Of a stretch of DNA of 64,000 bases, positions 45,389 through 56,273 are shown piece by piece; positions within the stretch are counted from its first letter, which is position 1, and every line of letters starts with the position of its first letter. The stretch lies in the NCBI RefSeq assembly GCF_042477335.2, contig NC_091255.1:10270501-10334500 (forward strand). The letters are read 5' to 3'. The notes below the pieces were generated by a model. It saw only the letters and a list, made by a program, of their open reading frames with translations. It was not told the origin of the DNA and ran no database searches. Source of the DNA: Ovis canadensis (lineage: Eukaryota > Chordata > Mammalia > Artiodactyla > Bovidae). The translations under genes were made by a program, and so were the position numbers.

Positions 45389-46572
45389 TGTTTTTTAGCC
45401 ATCCGTATGTCTTCTTTGGAAAAATGTCTATTTAGTTCTTTGGCCCATTTTTTGATTGGGTCGTTTATTTTTCTGGAATTGAGCTGCAGAAGTTGCTTGT
45501 ATATTTTTGAGATTAGTTGTTTGTCAGTTGCTTCATTTGCTATTATTTTCTCCCATTCAGAAGGCTGTCTTTTCACCTTGCTTATATTTTCCTTTGTTGT
45601 GCAGAAGCTTTTAATTTTATTTAGATCCCATTTGTTTGTTTTTGTCTTTATTTCCAGAATTCTGGGAGGTGGATCCTAGAGGATCCAACAAACACATGAA
45701 AAGATGCTGAACATCACTCATTATTAGAGAAATGCAAATCAAAACCACAATGAGGTACCACTTCACACCAGTCAGAATGGCTGCGATCCAAAAATCTGCA
45801 AGCAATAAATGCTGGAGAGGGTGTGGAGAAAAGGGAACCCTCCTACACTGTTGGTGGGAATGCAAACTAGTACAGCCACTATGGAGAACAGTGTGGAGAT
45901 TCCTTAAAAAATTGCAAATAGAACTACCTTATGACCCAGCAATCCCACTGCTGGGCATACACACCAAGGAAACCAGAATTGAAAGAGACACATGTACCCC
46001 AATGTTCATCACAGCACTGTTTATAATAGCCAAGACATGGAAGCAACCTAGATGTCCATCAGCAGATGAATGGATAAGAAAGCTGTGGTACATATACACA
46101 ATGGAGTATTACTCAGCCATTAAAAAGAATTCATTTGAATCAGTTCTGATGAGATGGATGAAACTGGAGCCAATTATACAGAGTGAAGTAAGCCAGAAAG
46201 AAAAACACCAATACAGTATACTAACACATATATATGGAATTTAGAAAGATGGCAATGACGACCCTGTATGCAGCACAGCAAATGAGACACAGATGTGTAT
46301 AACGGACTTTTGGACTCAGAGGGAGACGGAGAGGGTGGAATGATTTGGGAGAATGGCATTCTAACATGTATACTATCATGTAAGAATCGAATCGCCAGTC
46401 TATGTCTGACGCAGGATACAGCATGCTTGGGGCTGGTGCATGGGGATGACCCAGAGGGATGTTATGGGGAGAGAGGTGGGAGGGGGGTTCATGTTTGGGA
46501 ATGCATGTAAGAATTAAAGATTTAAAAAATAAAATAAAATAAAATAAAAGCTCTGAAAAAAAAAAAAAAAAA
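45389..46572 (+). mobile_element. Twin-primed L1 (5' inversion) with 15-bp target-site duplication
   Basis: About 1.18 kb. The first part (45389-45682) is L1 ORF2 in inverted orientation; minus-strand frame 45355-45576 gives [20 protein letters not shown]. The second part (45688-46572) is sense L1: ORF2 C-terminus open at 45732-46244 (170 aa, [20 protein letters not shown] to the ORF2 end), 3' UTR, and an AAAAT/poly-A tail. The inverted part is the segment immediately upstream of the sense part in ORF2, and the junction is near 45682-45690. Both flanks carry CAAAGAAAGGCAATG (45374-45388 and 46573-46587). The open C-terminus indicates a young insertion. Confidence 0.95.
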
Positions 46573-47905
46573 CAAAGAAAGGCAATGCCAAAGAATGCTC
46601 AAACTACCACACAATTGCACTCATCTCACATGCTAGTAAAGTAATGCTCAAAATTCTCCAAGCCAGACTTCAGCAATACGTGAACCGTGAACTCCCTCAT
46701 TTTCAAGCTGGTTTTAGAATAGGCAGAGGAACCAAAGATTAAATTGCCAAAGTCCACTGGATCATGGATAAAGCAAAAGAGTTCCAGAAAAACATCTATT
46801 TCTGCTTTATTGACTATGCCAAAGCCTTTGACTGTATGGATCACAATAAATTGTGGAAAATTCTGAAAGAGATGGGAATACCAGACCACCTAACCTGCTT
46901 CTTGAGAAATCTGTATGCAGGTCAGGAAGCAACAGTTAGAACTGGACATGGAACAACAGGCTGGTTCCAAATAGGAAAAGGAGTACGTCAATGCTGTATA
47001 TTGTCACCCTGCTTATTTAACTTATATGCAGAGTACATCATGAGAAACGCTGGACTGGAAGAAACACAAGCTGGAATCAAGATTGCCAGGAGAAATATCA
47101 ATAACCTCAGATATGCAGAAGACACCACCCTTATGGCAGAAAGTGAAGAGGAACTAAAAACCCTTTTGATGAAAGTCAAAGTGGAGAGTGAAAAATTTGG
47201 CTTAAAGCTCAACATTCAGAAAATGAAGATCATGGCATCTGGTCCCATCACTTCGTGGGAATAGATGGGAAAACAGTGGAAACAGTATCAGACTTTATTT
47301 TTTTGGGTTCCAAAATCACTGCAGATGGTGATTGCAGCCATGAAATTGAAAGACTCTTACTCCTTGGAAGAAAAGTTATGACCGACCTAGATAGCATACT
47401 GAAAAGCCCAGACATTACTTTGCCGACTACGGTCTGTCTAGTCAAGGCTATGGTTTTTCCAGTAGTCATGTATGGATGTGAGAGTTGGACTGTGAAGAAG
47501 GCTGAGCGCCGAAGAATTGATGCGTTTGAACTGTGGTGTTGGAGAAGACTCTTGAGGGTCCCTTGGGCTGGAAGGAGATCCAACCAGTCCATTCTGAAGG
47601 AGATCAACCCTGGGATTTCTTTGGAAGGAATGATGCTAAAGCTTAAACTCCAAAACTTTGGCCACCTCATGCAAAGAGTTGACTCATTGGAGAAGACGTT
47701 GATGCTGGGAGAGATTGGGGGCAGGAGGAGAAGGGGACGACTGAGAATGAGACGGCTGGATGGCATCACTGACTCGATGGATGTGAGTCTGAGTGAACTC
47801 TGGGAGTTGGTGATGGACAGGGAGGCCTGGCGTGCTGTGATACATGGGGTCGCAAAGAGTCGGACACAACTGAGCGACTGAATTGAACTGAACTGAACTG
47901 ATTCC
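46573..47905 (+). mobile_element. BovB, sense (part b)
   Basis: Resumes after the L1. RT frame 46764-47264 has FIDYAKAFDCMDHNKLWKIL, GVRQCCILSPCLF and YAEDTTLMAESEEELKTL; motif C is YAED rather than YADD. A CAA-to-TAA stop lies just upstream near 46739-46741. A one-base deletion (CTTCGTGGGAATAGATGG) near 47258 moves the reading to frame 47255-47881 (208 aa), which carries the complete C-terminal domain ([33 protein letters not shown]) to the end. The tail is CGACTGAATTGAACTGAACT. One of the best preserved copies. Confidence 0.94.
47255..47881 (+). pseudogene. BovB C-terminal domain remnant (208 aa)
   Basis: Uninterrupted C-terminal third of the BovB polyprotein. It starts after motif C, passes [20 protein letters not shown] and [20 protein letters not shown], and ends KSRTQLSD next to the 3' tail. 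Cys/His and Trp-rich elements ([13 protein letters not shown]) are typical of this domain. It is separated from the RT by a one-base deletion, so it is not expressed as part of a working polymerase. The minus-strand 224-codon frame at 47248-47922 is its antisense shadow. Confidence 0.85.
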
Positions 47906-48034
47906 GTTACAGTCAAAGCCAATGCAATAGGGTAGGATACCTTTGTGTTGTCGCACGTGAACTGTGTTATTTATCAAAGGAGTCTTAACCATCCAATTCT
48001 AATGCCTTGTTCCTGAAAGTTTGTTGCTATGAGC

Positions 48035-48530
48035 TGTATGTTACACTAGGATTCGTGACCTCCAGAGGAGAGAATTTCAATCCAGGGACAGAGACAAGGC
48101 TTGACTACTTAGAGCTTTTTGTGTAGCAAATTGTTATCAAAATATTATAGAGATAGGGAAATACAGAAAGAGTGCCCCCTTGATAGTTTATAGCAAGATG
48201 TTTTATGTCTGTTCTAAAGCTATTAATCAGATAAGAGAGACACCTCAAGGCTGAGGGAGTTTCACCAGGCCCCTCTCCCACAATACACACTTTTGAGATA
48301 GGATGGCATAAGGTGTGTCATCTTCTGGTCATAAAACAACTGACATGAATACTGGTTTGTTGAACAATTATCATCCCAAGGTCTGAGAAAAGAAAAAAGT
48401 TAGTCTTAGGTGGAACCATTTTGAAGAAAGGCAAATTCCAAAGCAAATACATAGTTTCATTAACATAAGAAAGATGCATTGGTTAGCTTAAGGCAGAACA
48501 AGGTGTCCTCAACACAGAATTAAAGGAAAC
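48035..48530 (-). mobile_element. LTR-like sequence, antisense
   Basis: In reverse complement the segment reads like a retroviral LTR end: GGGCCTGGTGAAACTCCCTC, later CTACACAAAAAGCTCTAAG, then AGTCAAGCCTTGTCTCTGTC and CTCTCCTCTGGAGGTCACGA. The polyadenylation signal is not intact. No internal genes. Class not assigned. Confidence 0.5.
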
Positions 48531-48869
48531 CTCTTCTAATTTTGTGTAGAAAAGGAAAAAAAAAATACATCTGCCACTTTCAGTTTACTTCCTCCTGCCA
48601 CTTGGGGACCTCTGGTCTTCCTGCCTGTTATCTCTCATTCCCTTTACCAATACAATTAAAATCATCATGGGCCAAAAATGCTTCATCAGCAGCAAGCAGC
48701 TACAGCTGCTCTTGAAACAAATGTTCTCATAGAGCTCCTTGAGAGGGGCCAATGTGCTATGGGAATGATGCCCATTTGGGACTGGGCTCTACATTGGCCA
48801 CGGAAATTGTTACTGAACGAAAACTTAGATCTGCTCACCCATGCATAGTAAAGCCAATCCAATGACCTT
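48531..48869. other. No recognised feature between two LTR-like segments
   Basis: Contains an A-run near 48558 and unremarkable mixed sequence. It may be the decayed interior of an ERV between two LTR-like segments, but the two do not look alike, so I do not claim it. Confidence 0.35.
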
Positions 48870-49300
48870 GGGTTCTGATGATGGAAAGTGCAGCATCTAT
48901 TGTAAGATACCATACAAGGTGTCCAGGACAATTAATGCTCAAGAGCCTGAACTCCCCAATGAGTTTCAGCAAAAAGCAAAGTGAGGCAGGAATTGTCCCA
49001 GAGTATGTGATCAGCTCATGCACAATTCTTTGACTGGTTGATGGTGAGGTAGCAGGGTGATGTCCAAAGGGTTAACATTTTCAATTCTTAGGCACCAGCA
49101 GGTCTTGGGGCTATGCACTCATGGTCATCAGGTAGCTAATTTCTTCCATTTTGCAGCAGTTTTGACACCTGCAAAGCAATTCAGGAAATGTTCATCAGAC
49201 ATTATTACATTTCAGAGGGGAGCTAAAGCAGAGGATATAGGAGAAAGATGTGTCCCATGAAGGCCCCGTATGGTCCTCCATGGTTACAATTTGTCTCACA
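48870..49300 (-). mobile_element. LTR, antisense (third copy of the family at 14178)
   Basis: Reverse complement shows TGTTAACCCTTTGGACATCA, AACCAGTCAAAGAATTGTGC and GGACACCTTGTATGGTATC, in the order seen at 14178-14548 and 17748-18205. The copies are clearly diverged from each other. Confidence 0.58.
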
Positions 49301-49728
49301 CAATATATGCTCTTCTTTAATGGGTCTCTGCCATTTCATCTTAGTAACTATTGATGACATTGTCATTTCTTTAGCAGAGATGGCATTAGTTGTCAGTGTG
49401 GTACAGTAATTTGCTGATTATTGAATAGCTATACAGTATATATTCTTCAGCCCTCTTGTAGTTAGTTTTGGCCATAGGACTTCTTTGGCTAATAAATATG
49501 AAGGAAATATACACAGCCTGAGTTAAAAAAAAAAAAAAAAAAAAAAAAACTTCAAGTAGGATAACATCATTAGAGAGCTAATCCTCTAACTTACATCAGA
49601 ATTTGTACAAGTAAGAAATAAAACTTTATTGTGTTAAGGAAGAGAGATTACAAGACTAAGGTTATTACAATTGTAACCGTAGTTACAATGAGTGTAACTA
49701 AGGTTACACTCATTAACATTAACTAATA
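49301..49728. other. Unassigned sequence with poly-A run and short palindrome
   Basis: Holds an A25 run at 49525-49549 and a 12-base inverted repeat (AATGAGTGTAAC at 49687-49698; its reverse complement at 49703-49714). The A-run may be the tail of a decayed retrotransposed copy. No gene seen. Confidence 0.45.
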
Positions 49729-50602
49729 TTCAGAGTACATCATGAGAAATACTGGGCTGGATGAAGCACAAGCTGAAATCAAGACTGCTGGGAGAAATAT
49801 CAATAACCTCAGATATGCAGATGACACCACCCTTATGGCAGAAAGTGAAGAGGAGCTAAAAAGCCTCTTGATGAAAGTGAAAGAGGAGAGTGAAAAAGTT
49901 GGCTTAAAGCTCAGCATTCAGAAAACTAAGATCATGGCATCCAGTCCCATCACTTCATGGCAAATAGATGGGGAAACAGTGCAAACGGTGGCTGACTTTA
50001 TTTCTGGGGCTCCAAAATTACTCCAAAATTACTCCAAAATCAGATGGTGATTGCAGCCATAAAATTAAAAGGCACTTACTCCTTGGAAGGAAGTTATGAC
50101 CAACCTAGAAAGCATATTAAAAAGAAGAGACATTACTTTGTCAACAAAGGTCAGTCTAGTCAAGGCTATGTTTTTTCCAGTGGTCATGTGTGGATGTGAA
50201 AATTGGACTATAAAGAAAGCTGAGCACTGAAGAATTGATGCTTTTGAATTGTGATGTTGGAGAAAACTCTTGGTAGTCCCTTGGACTGCAAGGTGATCCA
50301 ACCAGTCCATCCTAAAGGAGATCAGTCCTGGGTGTTCATTGGAAGGACTTAAGTTGAAGCTGAAACTCCAGTACTTTGGCCACATGATGAGAAGAGCTGA
50401 CTCATTGGAAAAGACCCTGATGCTGGGAAAGATTGAGGGCAGGAGCAGAAGGAGATGACAGAGGATGAGATGGTTGGATGGCATCATCGACTCGATGAAC
50501 ATAGGTTTGGGTAAAAGTCCAGGAGTTGGTGATGGACAGGGAGGCCTGGCGTACTGCGGTTCATGGGGTCGCAAAGAGTCGGACGCTACTGAGCAACTGA
50601 AC
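49729..50602 (+). mobile_element. 5'-truncated BovB, sense
   Basis: Begins at ATTCAGAGTACATCATGAGA in the RT and ends near GCAACTGAACTG. Frame 49742-50050 keeps motif C (YADDTTLMAESEEELKSLLM). A local triplication of CTCCAAAATTA at about 50010-50041 breaks the frame. The 169-codon minus-strand frame 50065-50574 is the antisense of its C-terminal region. Confidence 0.92.
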
Positions 50603-50769
50603 TGTACATTTATTTTATTTGGTTTAGCACAATGAGCTTCATGGTTCTAGTGAGTTTATGACAAAGATGAGTTTTGCCCCATTTTTATTGACCATTTGAC
50701 TTTGACTTCATTAGTATGTGACATAACCTTTCTACACGGTATTAGAAGTGACTAAGATTTGTAATCATT

Positions 50770-50893
50770 TAGAGAAGGAAATGGCAACCCACTCCAGTGT
50801 TCTTGCCTGGACGGCGGAGCCTGATGGGCTGCCGTCTATGGGGTCGCACAGAGTCGGACACGACTGAGGTGACTTAGCAGCAGCAGCAGCAGG
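50770..50893 (+). mobile_element. BovA SINE monomer
   Basis: AGAAGGAAATGGCAACCCAC start, CTTGCCTGG body, GAGTCGGACACGACTGAGGT end and an AGC tail at 50877-50891. Only a short spacer separates it from the next BovB 3' fragment. Confidence 0.92.
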
Positions 50894-50902
50894 ATCATGT
50901 TG

Positions 50903-51131
50903 ACCTCATGCGAAGAGTTGACTCATTGGAAAAGACTCTGATGCTTGGAGGGATTGGGGGCAGGAGAAGAAGGGGACGACCGAGGATGAGATGGCTGGAT
51001 GGCATCATGGACTCCATGGACATGAGTCTGAGTGAACTCCAGGAGTTGGTGATGGACAGGGAGACCTGGTGTGCAGCGATTCATGGGGTTGCAAAGAGTT
51101 GGACATGACTGAGTGAACTGAACTGAACTGA
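50903..51131 (+). mobile_element. BovB 3' terminal fragment, sense
   Basis: About 230 bp of the C-terminal end and tail (frame 50908-51108, [20 protein letters not shown]; tail GAACTGAACTGAACTGAG). Very little mutated, so probably a recent 5'-truncated insertion. Confidence 0.92.
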
Positions 51132-51134
51132 GAA

Positions 51135-51798
51135 TCATATTAGGCCTTTTCCAAGCCCATGTAGATTGTAGCATTGGTTTCAAAACTTTCTCCTTTTTGT
51201 TTATCAGGGTTGCTCCTTGTCTTTAATGAGTACTGGCTTTTATGACTTTAGTTATAAAGTTTAAGATAAATAAATTCTCATACAATTTAAAAAAAAAAGA
51301 AAAATAGAGAAAAAGGACACAATTTTACCCAAGCTGTATATTCTAGAAATTAGGTATACTTCTGATTGGAGAAATCATTCTAGTAGTGAGACCATTTTTA
51401 CCTCTATGATACAAAACCTAGTACAGTGACTTAGAAACAATAGGTGCTTAAAACATATTTACTAAAATGCACCTTTAAATATATTTATATTTTCTTTTAA
51501 ATTATTTGCTTCCTGAGGGTAAAGACTGTTACATTTTTGTGCTCTGTATGATGCTGTGATCATATTAGAAGTTTGGCAAACATTTAATTCGAATTTAATA
51601 AGTGAGGCTGACAGTGATCAAATTTGGGAGATATAGTTGCTGAGCCAGAGTTCCCAAGAAGTGCAGGTCCAACTGGAATTACTTTGGTCATATTTTTCTT
51701 ATAGAACAAGATATATTTTCTCACTTATCTACATATGTCTGTTGCCCTCTTGACATGAACATCACAATTAGCAATTCAATATGTCTCCTTTGTTGTTA
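51135..51798. other. No recognised feature
   Basis: AT-rich sequence with an A-rich run at about 51287-51315. No coding frame, named repeat or RNA gene supported. Confidence 0.45.
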
Positions 51799-51799
51799 T

Positions 51800-52525
51800 T
51801 GTTGTTGAGTCACAGTCATGTCCCACTCTTTGAAACCCCATGTCCTGAAGCACACCAGGCTTCCTATCCTTCAGCACCACCAAGAGTTTGATCAGTCTCG
51901 CATCCATTGAGCCAAGGATGCCATACAACCATCTCATCCTCTCTTGACCCTTCTTCTCCCGCCTACAATCTTTCTGAGCATCAGGGTCTTTTCCAATGAA
52001 TCACATCTTCTCATCAAGTGGCCAAAGTATTGGAGTTTCAGCTTCAGCCCCAGTCCTTCCAATGAATATTCAGGGTTGATTTCCTTTAGGATTGACTGAT
52101 TTGATTTCCTTCCTGCCCAAGGGACTCTCAAGAGTCCCTTGAGACTCACAAGGACTCTCACCACAGTTCAAAGACATCAATTATTTGGTGCTCAGACTTT
52201 TATATTGTCCAGCTCTCACATCCATAAATGACTACTGGAAAAACCATAGTTTTGACTTTACAGACCTTTGTAGTCAAAGTAATCTTTTCTTTTTAACATG
52301 TTGTCTAGGTATGACTCCCCCCCCCCCCCCCCCCCCGCCAAAGGTGCAAGCGTCTTTTAATTTCATGGATGCAGTCACTGTCCACAGTGACTTTGGAGCC
52401 CAAGAAAATAAAGTCTGTCACTGTTTCCATTGTTTCTCCATCTATTTGACATGAAGACATGGGACCAGAAGTCATGATCGCAGTGTTCTGAATTTTGAGT
52501 TTTAAGCCATCTCTTTCACTCTTCT
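51800..52525 (-). mobile_element. BovB, antisense (part a)
   Basis: Diverged 3' tail and UTR from about 51800, C-terminal domain, and the start of RT sequence (minus-strand frame 52305-52547). It is interrupted at about 52525 by a short sense L1 3' end and carries a C20 run at 52317-52336. An older copy. Confidence 0.87.
52317..52336. repeat. C20 mononucleotide run
   Basis: Twenty consecutive C residues followed by GCC, replacing the short segment of BovB that reads ...GGTTGGTCATAACTTTTCTTCC in other copies. Confidence 0.95.
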
Positions 52526-52680
52526 GGATGATCCAGAGAGATGACATGGGGTGGGAGGTGGGAGGGGGGTTCAGGATTGGGAACTCATGTACACCCGTAG
52601 CTGATTCATGTCAATGTATGGCAAAACCAATACAGTATTGTAAAGCAAAATAAAGTAAAAATTAAAAAAAAAAATAAAAA
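52526..52680 (+). mobile_element. L1 3' UTR end inserted in BovB
   Basis: About 155 bp: GATGATCCAGAGAGATGACA, GGTGGGAGGTGGGAGGGGGG, GATTCATGTCAATGTATGGC and an A-rich tail at 52655-52680. The host BovB continues at 52681. Strongly 5'-truncated. Confidence 0.88.
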
Positions 52681-54052
52681 GTGGGTCTTTAATTCCTCCT
52701 CACTTTCTGCCACAAGGCTGGTGTCACCTACTTATCTGAAGTTATTGATATTTCTCTCCACAGTCTTGATTCCCACTTGTGCTTCATCTAGCCCATCATT
52801 TTGAATGATGTATTCTGCATAGTAGTTAAATAAGCAGGATGACAATATACAGCCTTGATGTACTTCTTTTCCTATTTGGAACCAGTCTGTTGTTTCATGT
52901 CCAATTATAACTGTTGCTTCTTGACTTGCATGCAGTTTTCTCAGGAGGCAAATGAGGTGGTCTGGTATTCCCATCTTTTTCAGAAATTTCCATAGTTTAT
53001 TTTGATCAACACAGTCAAATGTTTTAACATAGTCAAGAAACAGAAGTAGATGTTTCTCTGTAATTCTCTAGCTTTTTCTATGATCCAACAGATGTTGACA
53101 ATTTTATCTCTGATTCCTCTGTGTTTTCTAAATCAACATGTACATCTGGAAATTCTCAGTTCGCATACTGTTGAAGCCTAGCTTGAAGGATTTTGAGTAT
53201 TACTTTGGTAGGATGTGAAATGAACACAGTTTTGTGGTAGAACATTCTGCATTTCGCTTATTTGGGATTGGGATAAAAACAGATTTTTTCCAGTCTGTTT
53301 ATAACTGCTGTGTTTTCCAAATGTGTTGGCATGTTGAGTGCAGCACTTTCACAATATCATCTTTTAGGATCTTAAATAGTGTAGCTGGAATTCTATCACA
53401 TCCACTAGCTTTGTTCCTAGTGATGCTTCCTATGGCCCACTTTACTTCACACTCCAGGATATGTGACTCTAAGTGAATGATAACACCACTGTGGTTATTG
53501 GGTCAAGACCTTTTTTGTATAGATCTTCTGTGTATTCTTGCCACTTGTACTTAATATTTTCTGCTTCTTTTAGTTCAATAGCTTTTCTGCCCTTTCTTGT
53601 GCCTATCTTTTCACGAAATGTTCCCTTGGTATCTCTAATTTTCTTGATGAGATCTCTAGTCTTTCCAAGTCTATTGTTTTCCTCTGTTTCTTTGCATTGA
53701 TCACTTAAGAAGGCTTTCTTATCTCTCCTTGATATACTATGGAGCTCTGCTTTCAGATGAGTATACTTTTCCTTTTCTCCTTTGCTTTTCACTTCTCTTC
53801 TTTTCACAGCTATTTCTAAGGCCTCCTCAGACAACTATTTTGTCTTTTTGTTTTTCTTTCTCTTGGGGATGGTTTTGGTCACCACCTTCTGTACAATGTT
53901 ACAAACATAGGTCCTCAGGCACACTGTCTATCTGATCTAACACCTGGAATATATTTTTCACTTCCACTGTTTAATCATAAGGGATTTGATTTACCTGAAT
54001 GGCCTAATGGTTTTCTGTACATTCTTCAGTTTAAGTCTAAATCTCTCCTTTT
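52681..54052 (-). mobile_element. BovB, antisense (part b)
   Basis: RT and linker: minus-strand frames 52732-52974 (MGIPDHLICLLRKLHASQEA) and 53469-53834 (linker, 121 aa, MSEEALEIAVKRREVKSKGE). Truncated at about 54052 at the end of the endonuclease region. Diverged. Confidence 0.87.
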
Positions 54053-54054
54053 TC

Positions 54055-55605
54055 TAACTCAATTAACTATAGCATTTAGTAATGTGTTTGTTTTACTCTA
54101 ACTTTAGGATGTTCTTGCTTGATGAATAGTGATACAATTTTTTTTTTTTTTTTAGTTTTTATATGATTTCTACTTATGCAGTGTCATGCAAAAGTTGTAA
54201 TATTTTATCATGAATCTTGAAATACTGGATTCTGATAATTATTTTTTAAATAGAAATTTAAAAGTATTTCTTGGTAACATTTCTAATATTTTCAGAGTTT
54301 AAACATCATATTGTTGATTCTTCTAATTAATTCATGTTTTACAAATTCTTTCTAGTCATCTAATACTGTGTTAAGTTTCAGAAATGTGAAAAAAAAATCG
54401 TATAAAACATTTATCTCAAGGAACTCATGATCCAGTCAGGAAGATATGCATAAACTCAAAATGTCAATGTCTTGGTGAATACTCGCATTAGATTACTTAG
54501 GAGGAAAGAGGAGGGTTTAAACCTAATACTACTCATAAGTAGATTAAGGCAAATGGAAGTGAAGAAAGAGGGGATAAGGTTATAAAAATCTAAAAAGTGA
54601 GTTATTTCCTAAAGATGTTATCACATAGTATAAGAACTTGTGTAGAATTTCAGGCATACAGAACAGCATAGGAGGCAAACACAACTTATATCCTTTGATA
54701 TACATTCATCCTTACAAAATAATGTTTCAGGATATACAGGAGAAAGAAGGGAATTAGATTAGAGGGTTGCAGGATCATATGACAAAATACCAAATTAGAA
54801 TTACACTTTTGGCTAACAGGAAATAAGTTGTGAAGTGTTTTTAAAAGAGTTGCACAAGCAGTTAGGGTAATTTGTAATATTAAGTTTCATAATAAGGAAA
54901 CAATCATATATTTGATTATTGTTTCTATCATCTTTATGCCTTATTAAATATGTTAATTTTAACTCAAACATTACAGAATGTACAGTAGTTGATTAAAACT
55001 CTGGTTGTGTTTTACAGTAAGAAACCAAATCTGGGTTTTCTATCTTTGTATATTCAGATTATTATGAAGGCCTTTATTTTTTAGAAATTTAATTGTATTA
55101 ATACTGATAATCCAGAGGATTTTTTAGATATTTCCCCAATTTTAGTGACTAGCTAAGGGGATTTCCTTCTACTGCAACTTCTGGTGTTTAGTTAGCATCA
55201 TAGGGATGTTTTGCTAACTGCTGTTCTATGGCTTCCTTGCTCATATGCCCAGTAATATTTTGCTAGTCTCAGACCATCTTTCCCATCACTGCTGTCTCCC
55301 TTACTCTGATAATCCTCAGGCAACCCACAGATGTGTTCCTGTATATCATCAAATTCTTTACCATTTCTGTCTACCTTTCACTGAGGGGTACAACAGAAAA
55401 CCTGATTGGGGTCCTAGGGACAGTTCTGTTTGTATCTGATAGTTATTCTCTTCTCAGATAGGGTAGATTAGGATAGTTACACAAATAGTTTTGAAAATCT
55501 CACTAGGGGATTGTAGATAGAAAGGGAAATGTAAGGAATTTGAGAAGACCACTATAATTTAATGATCACTTGGGAAAGCTATCAGAATATTGTGAAAAGA
55601 AACAG
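54055..55605. other. 1.5 kb without recognised repeats or genes
   Basis: AT-rich with a T-run near 54139-54153. One 64-codon frame (55245-55439) shows no domain. No repeat family recognised by eye. Confidence 0.45.
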
Positions 55606-55608
55606 ACT

Positions 55609-55640
55609 TCAGTTCAGTTCAGTTCACTTGCTCAGTCATC
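55609..55640 (-). mobile_element. Minimal BovB/SINE tail fragment
   Basis: Only the CAGTT-type tail repeats and TTGCTCAGTCA are present, i.e. the last ~30 bases of a BovB or related SINE in antisense. It is either an extreme 5' truncation or a deletion remnant. Confidence 0.65.
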
Positions 55641-55924
55641 CTTTACAGTAAAACCATAAGTGAAAGCATACAATTTGCCTCAGGCCATTAAGTGAAAAAA
55701 TAGGACCTACATCCTGTTGATTGAGGTCAGCAAGATAATGATCCTAAGGAAATGCTTTTTGTACCTACAAAGGACATAAAAATAAGGGAAAGGAGACATG
55801 CCAAAGTAGATGACCCTCATTATAGTGAAATTGGAGATGATGTGACATATTTTAGCATATGTAAGCACCCTTTTTCTGATTTGAATAACACTATGACGGC
55901 TCTCCTTTCCCTGCTGTGTCCACA

Positions 55925-56273
55925 AATCCTTTTGGTCTGTGTCTCCTTTCTCTAGGTCTGTGTCTCCACTCCTTCCGAGTAAATAGATTCATCAGTACTG
56001 CTTCATTTTTTTTCCCCCCTAGATTCCATATATATGCTTTAATATATTTACTTTTCTCTTTCTGGAATTACTCTGTATAACAGACTCTAGGTTCATCTAC
56101 CTCATGAAAACTGGTTCAAATTCATTCCTTTTTTTGTCTAAGTAATGTTACAGTGAATACGCGTACCACAACTTATTTATCCATTCATCTGTGGATGGAC
56201 ATCTAGGTGGCTTCCATGTCCTATCTATTGTAAATTGTGCTGCAATTAACATTGGGATACATATGTCATTTTT
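55925..56273 (-). mobile_element. Old L1 ORF2 end/3' UTR (part 1), antisense
   Basis: Contains CTCCTTCCGAGTAAATAG, ATTCCATATATATGC and CATTCATCTGTGGATGGACA, the ruminant-type L1 3' region in antisense. It ends at ACATATGTCATTTTT (56259-56273), where a processed pseudogene begins. The L1 resumes at 58537. Confidence 0.82.

Noticed and set aside
45732-46244. Host gene encoding a 170-residue protein with a Cys/His-rich start
   Set aside because: It is the C-terminal end of a young L1 ORF2; the same sequence recurs at 2692-3010 and 35483-35740.
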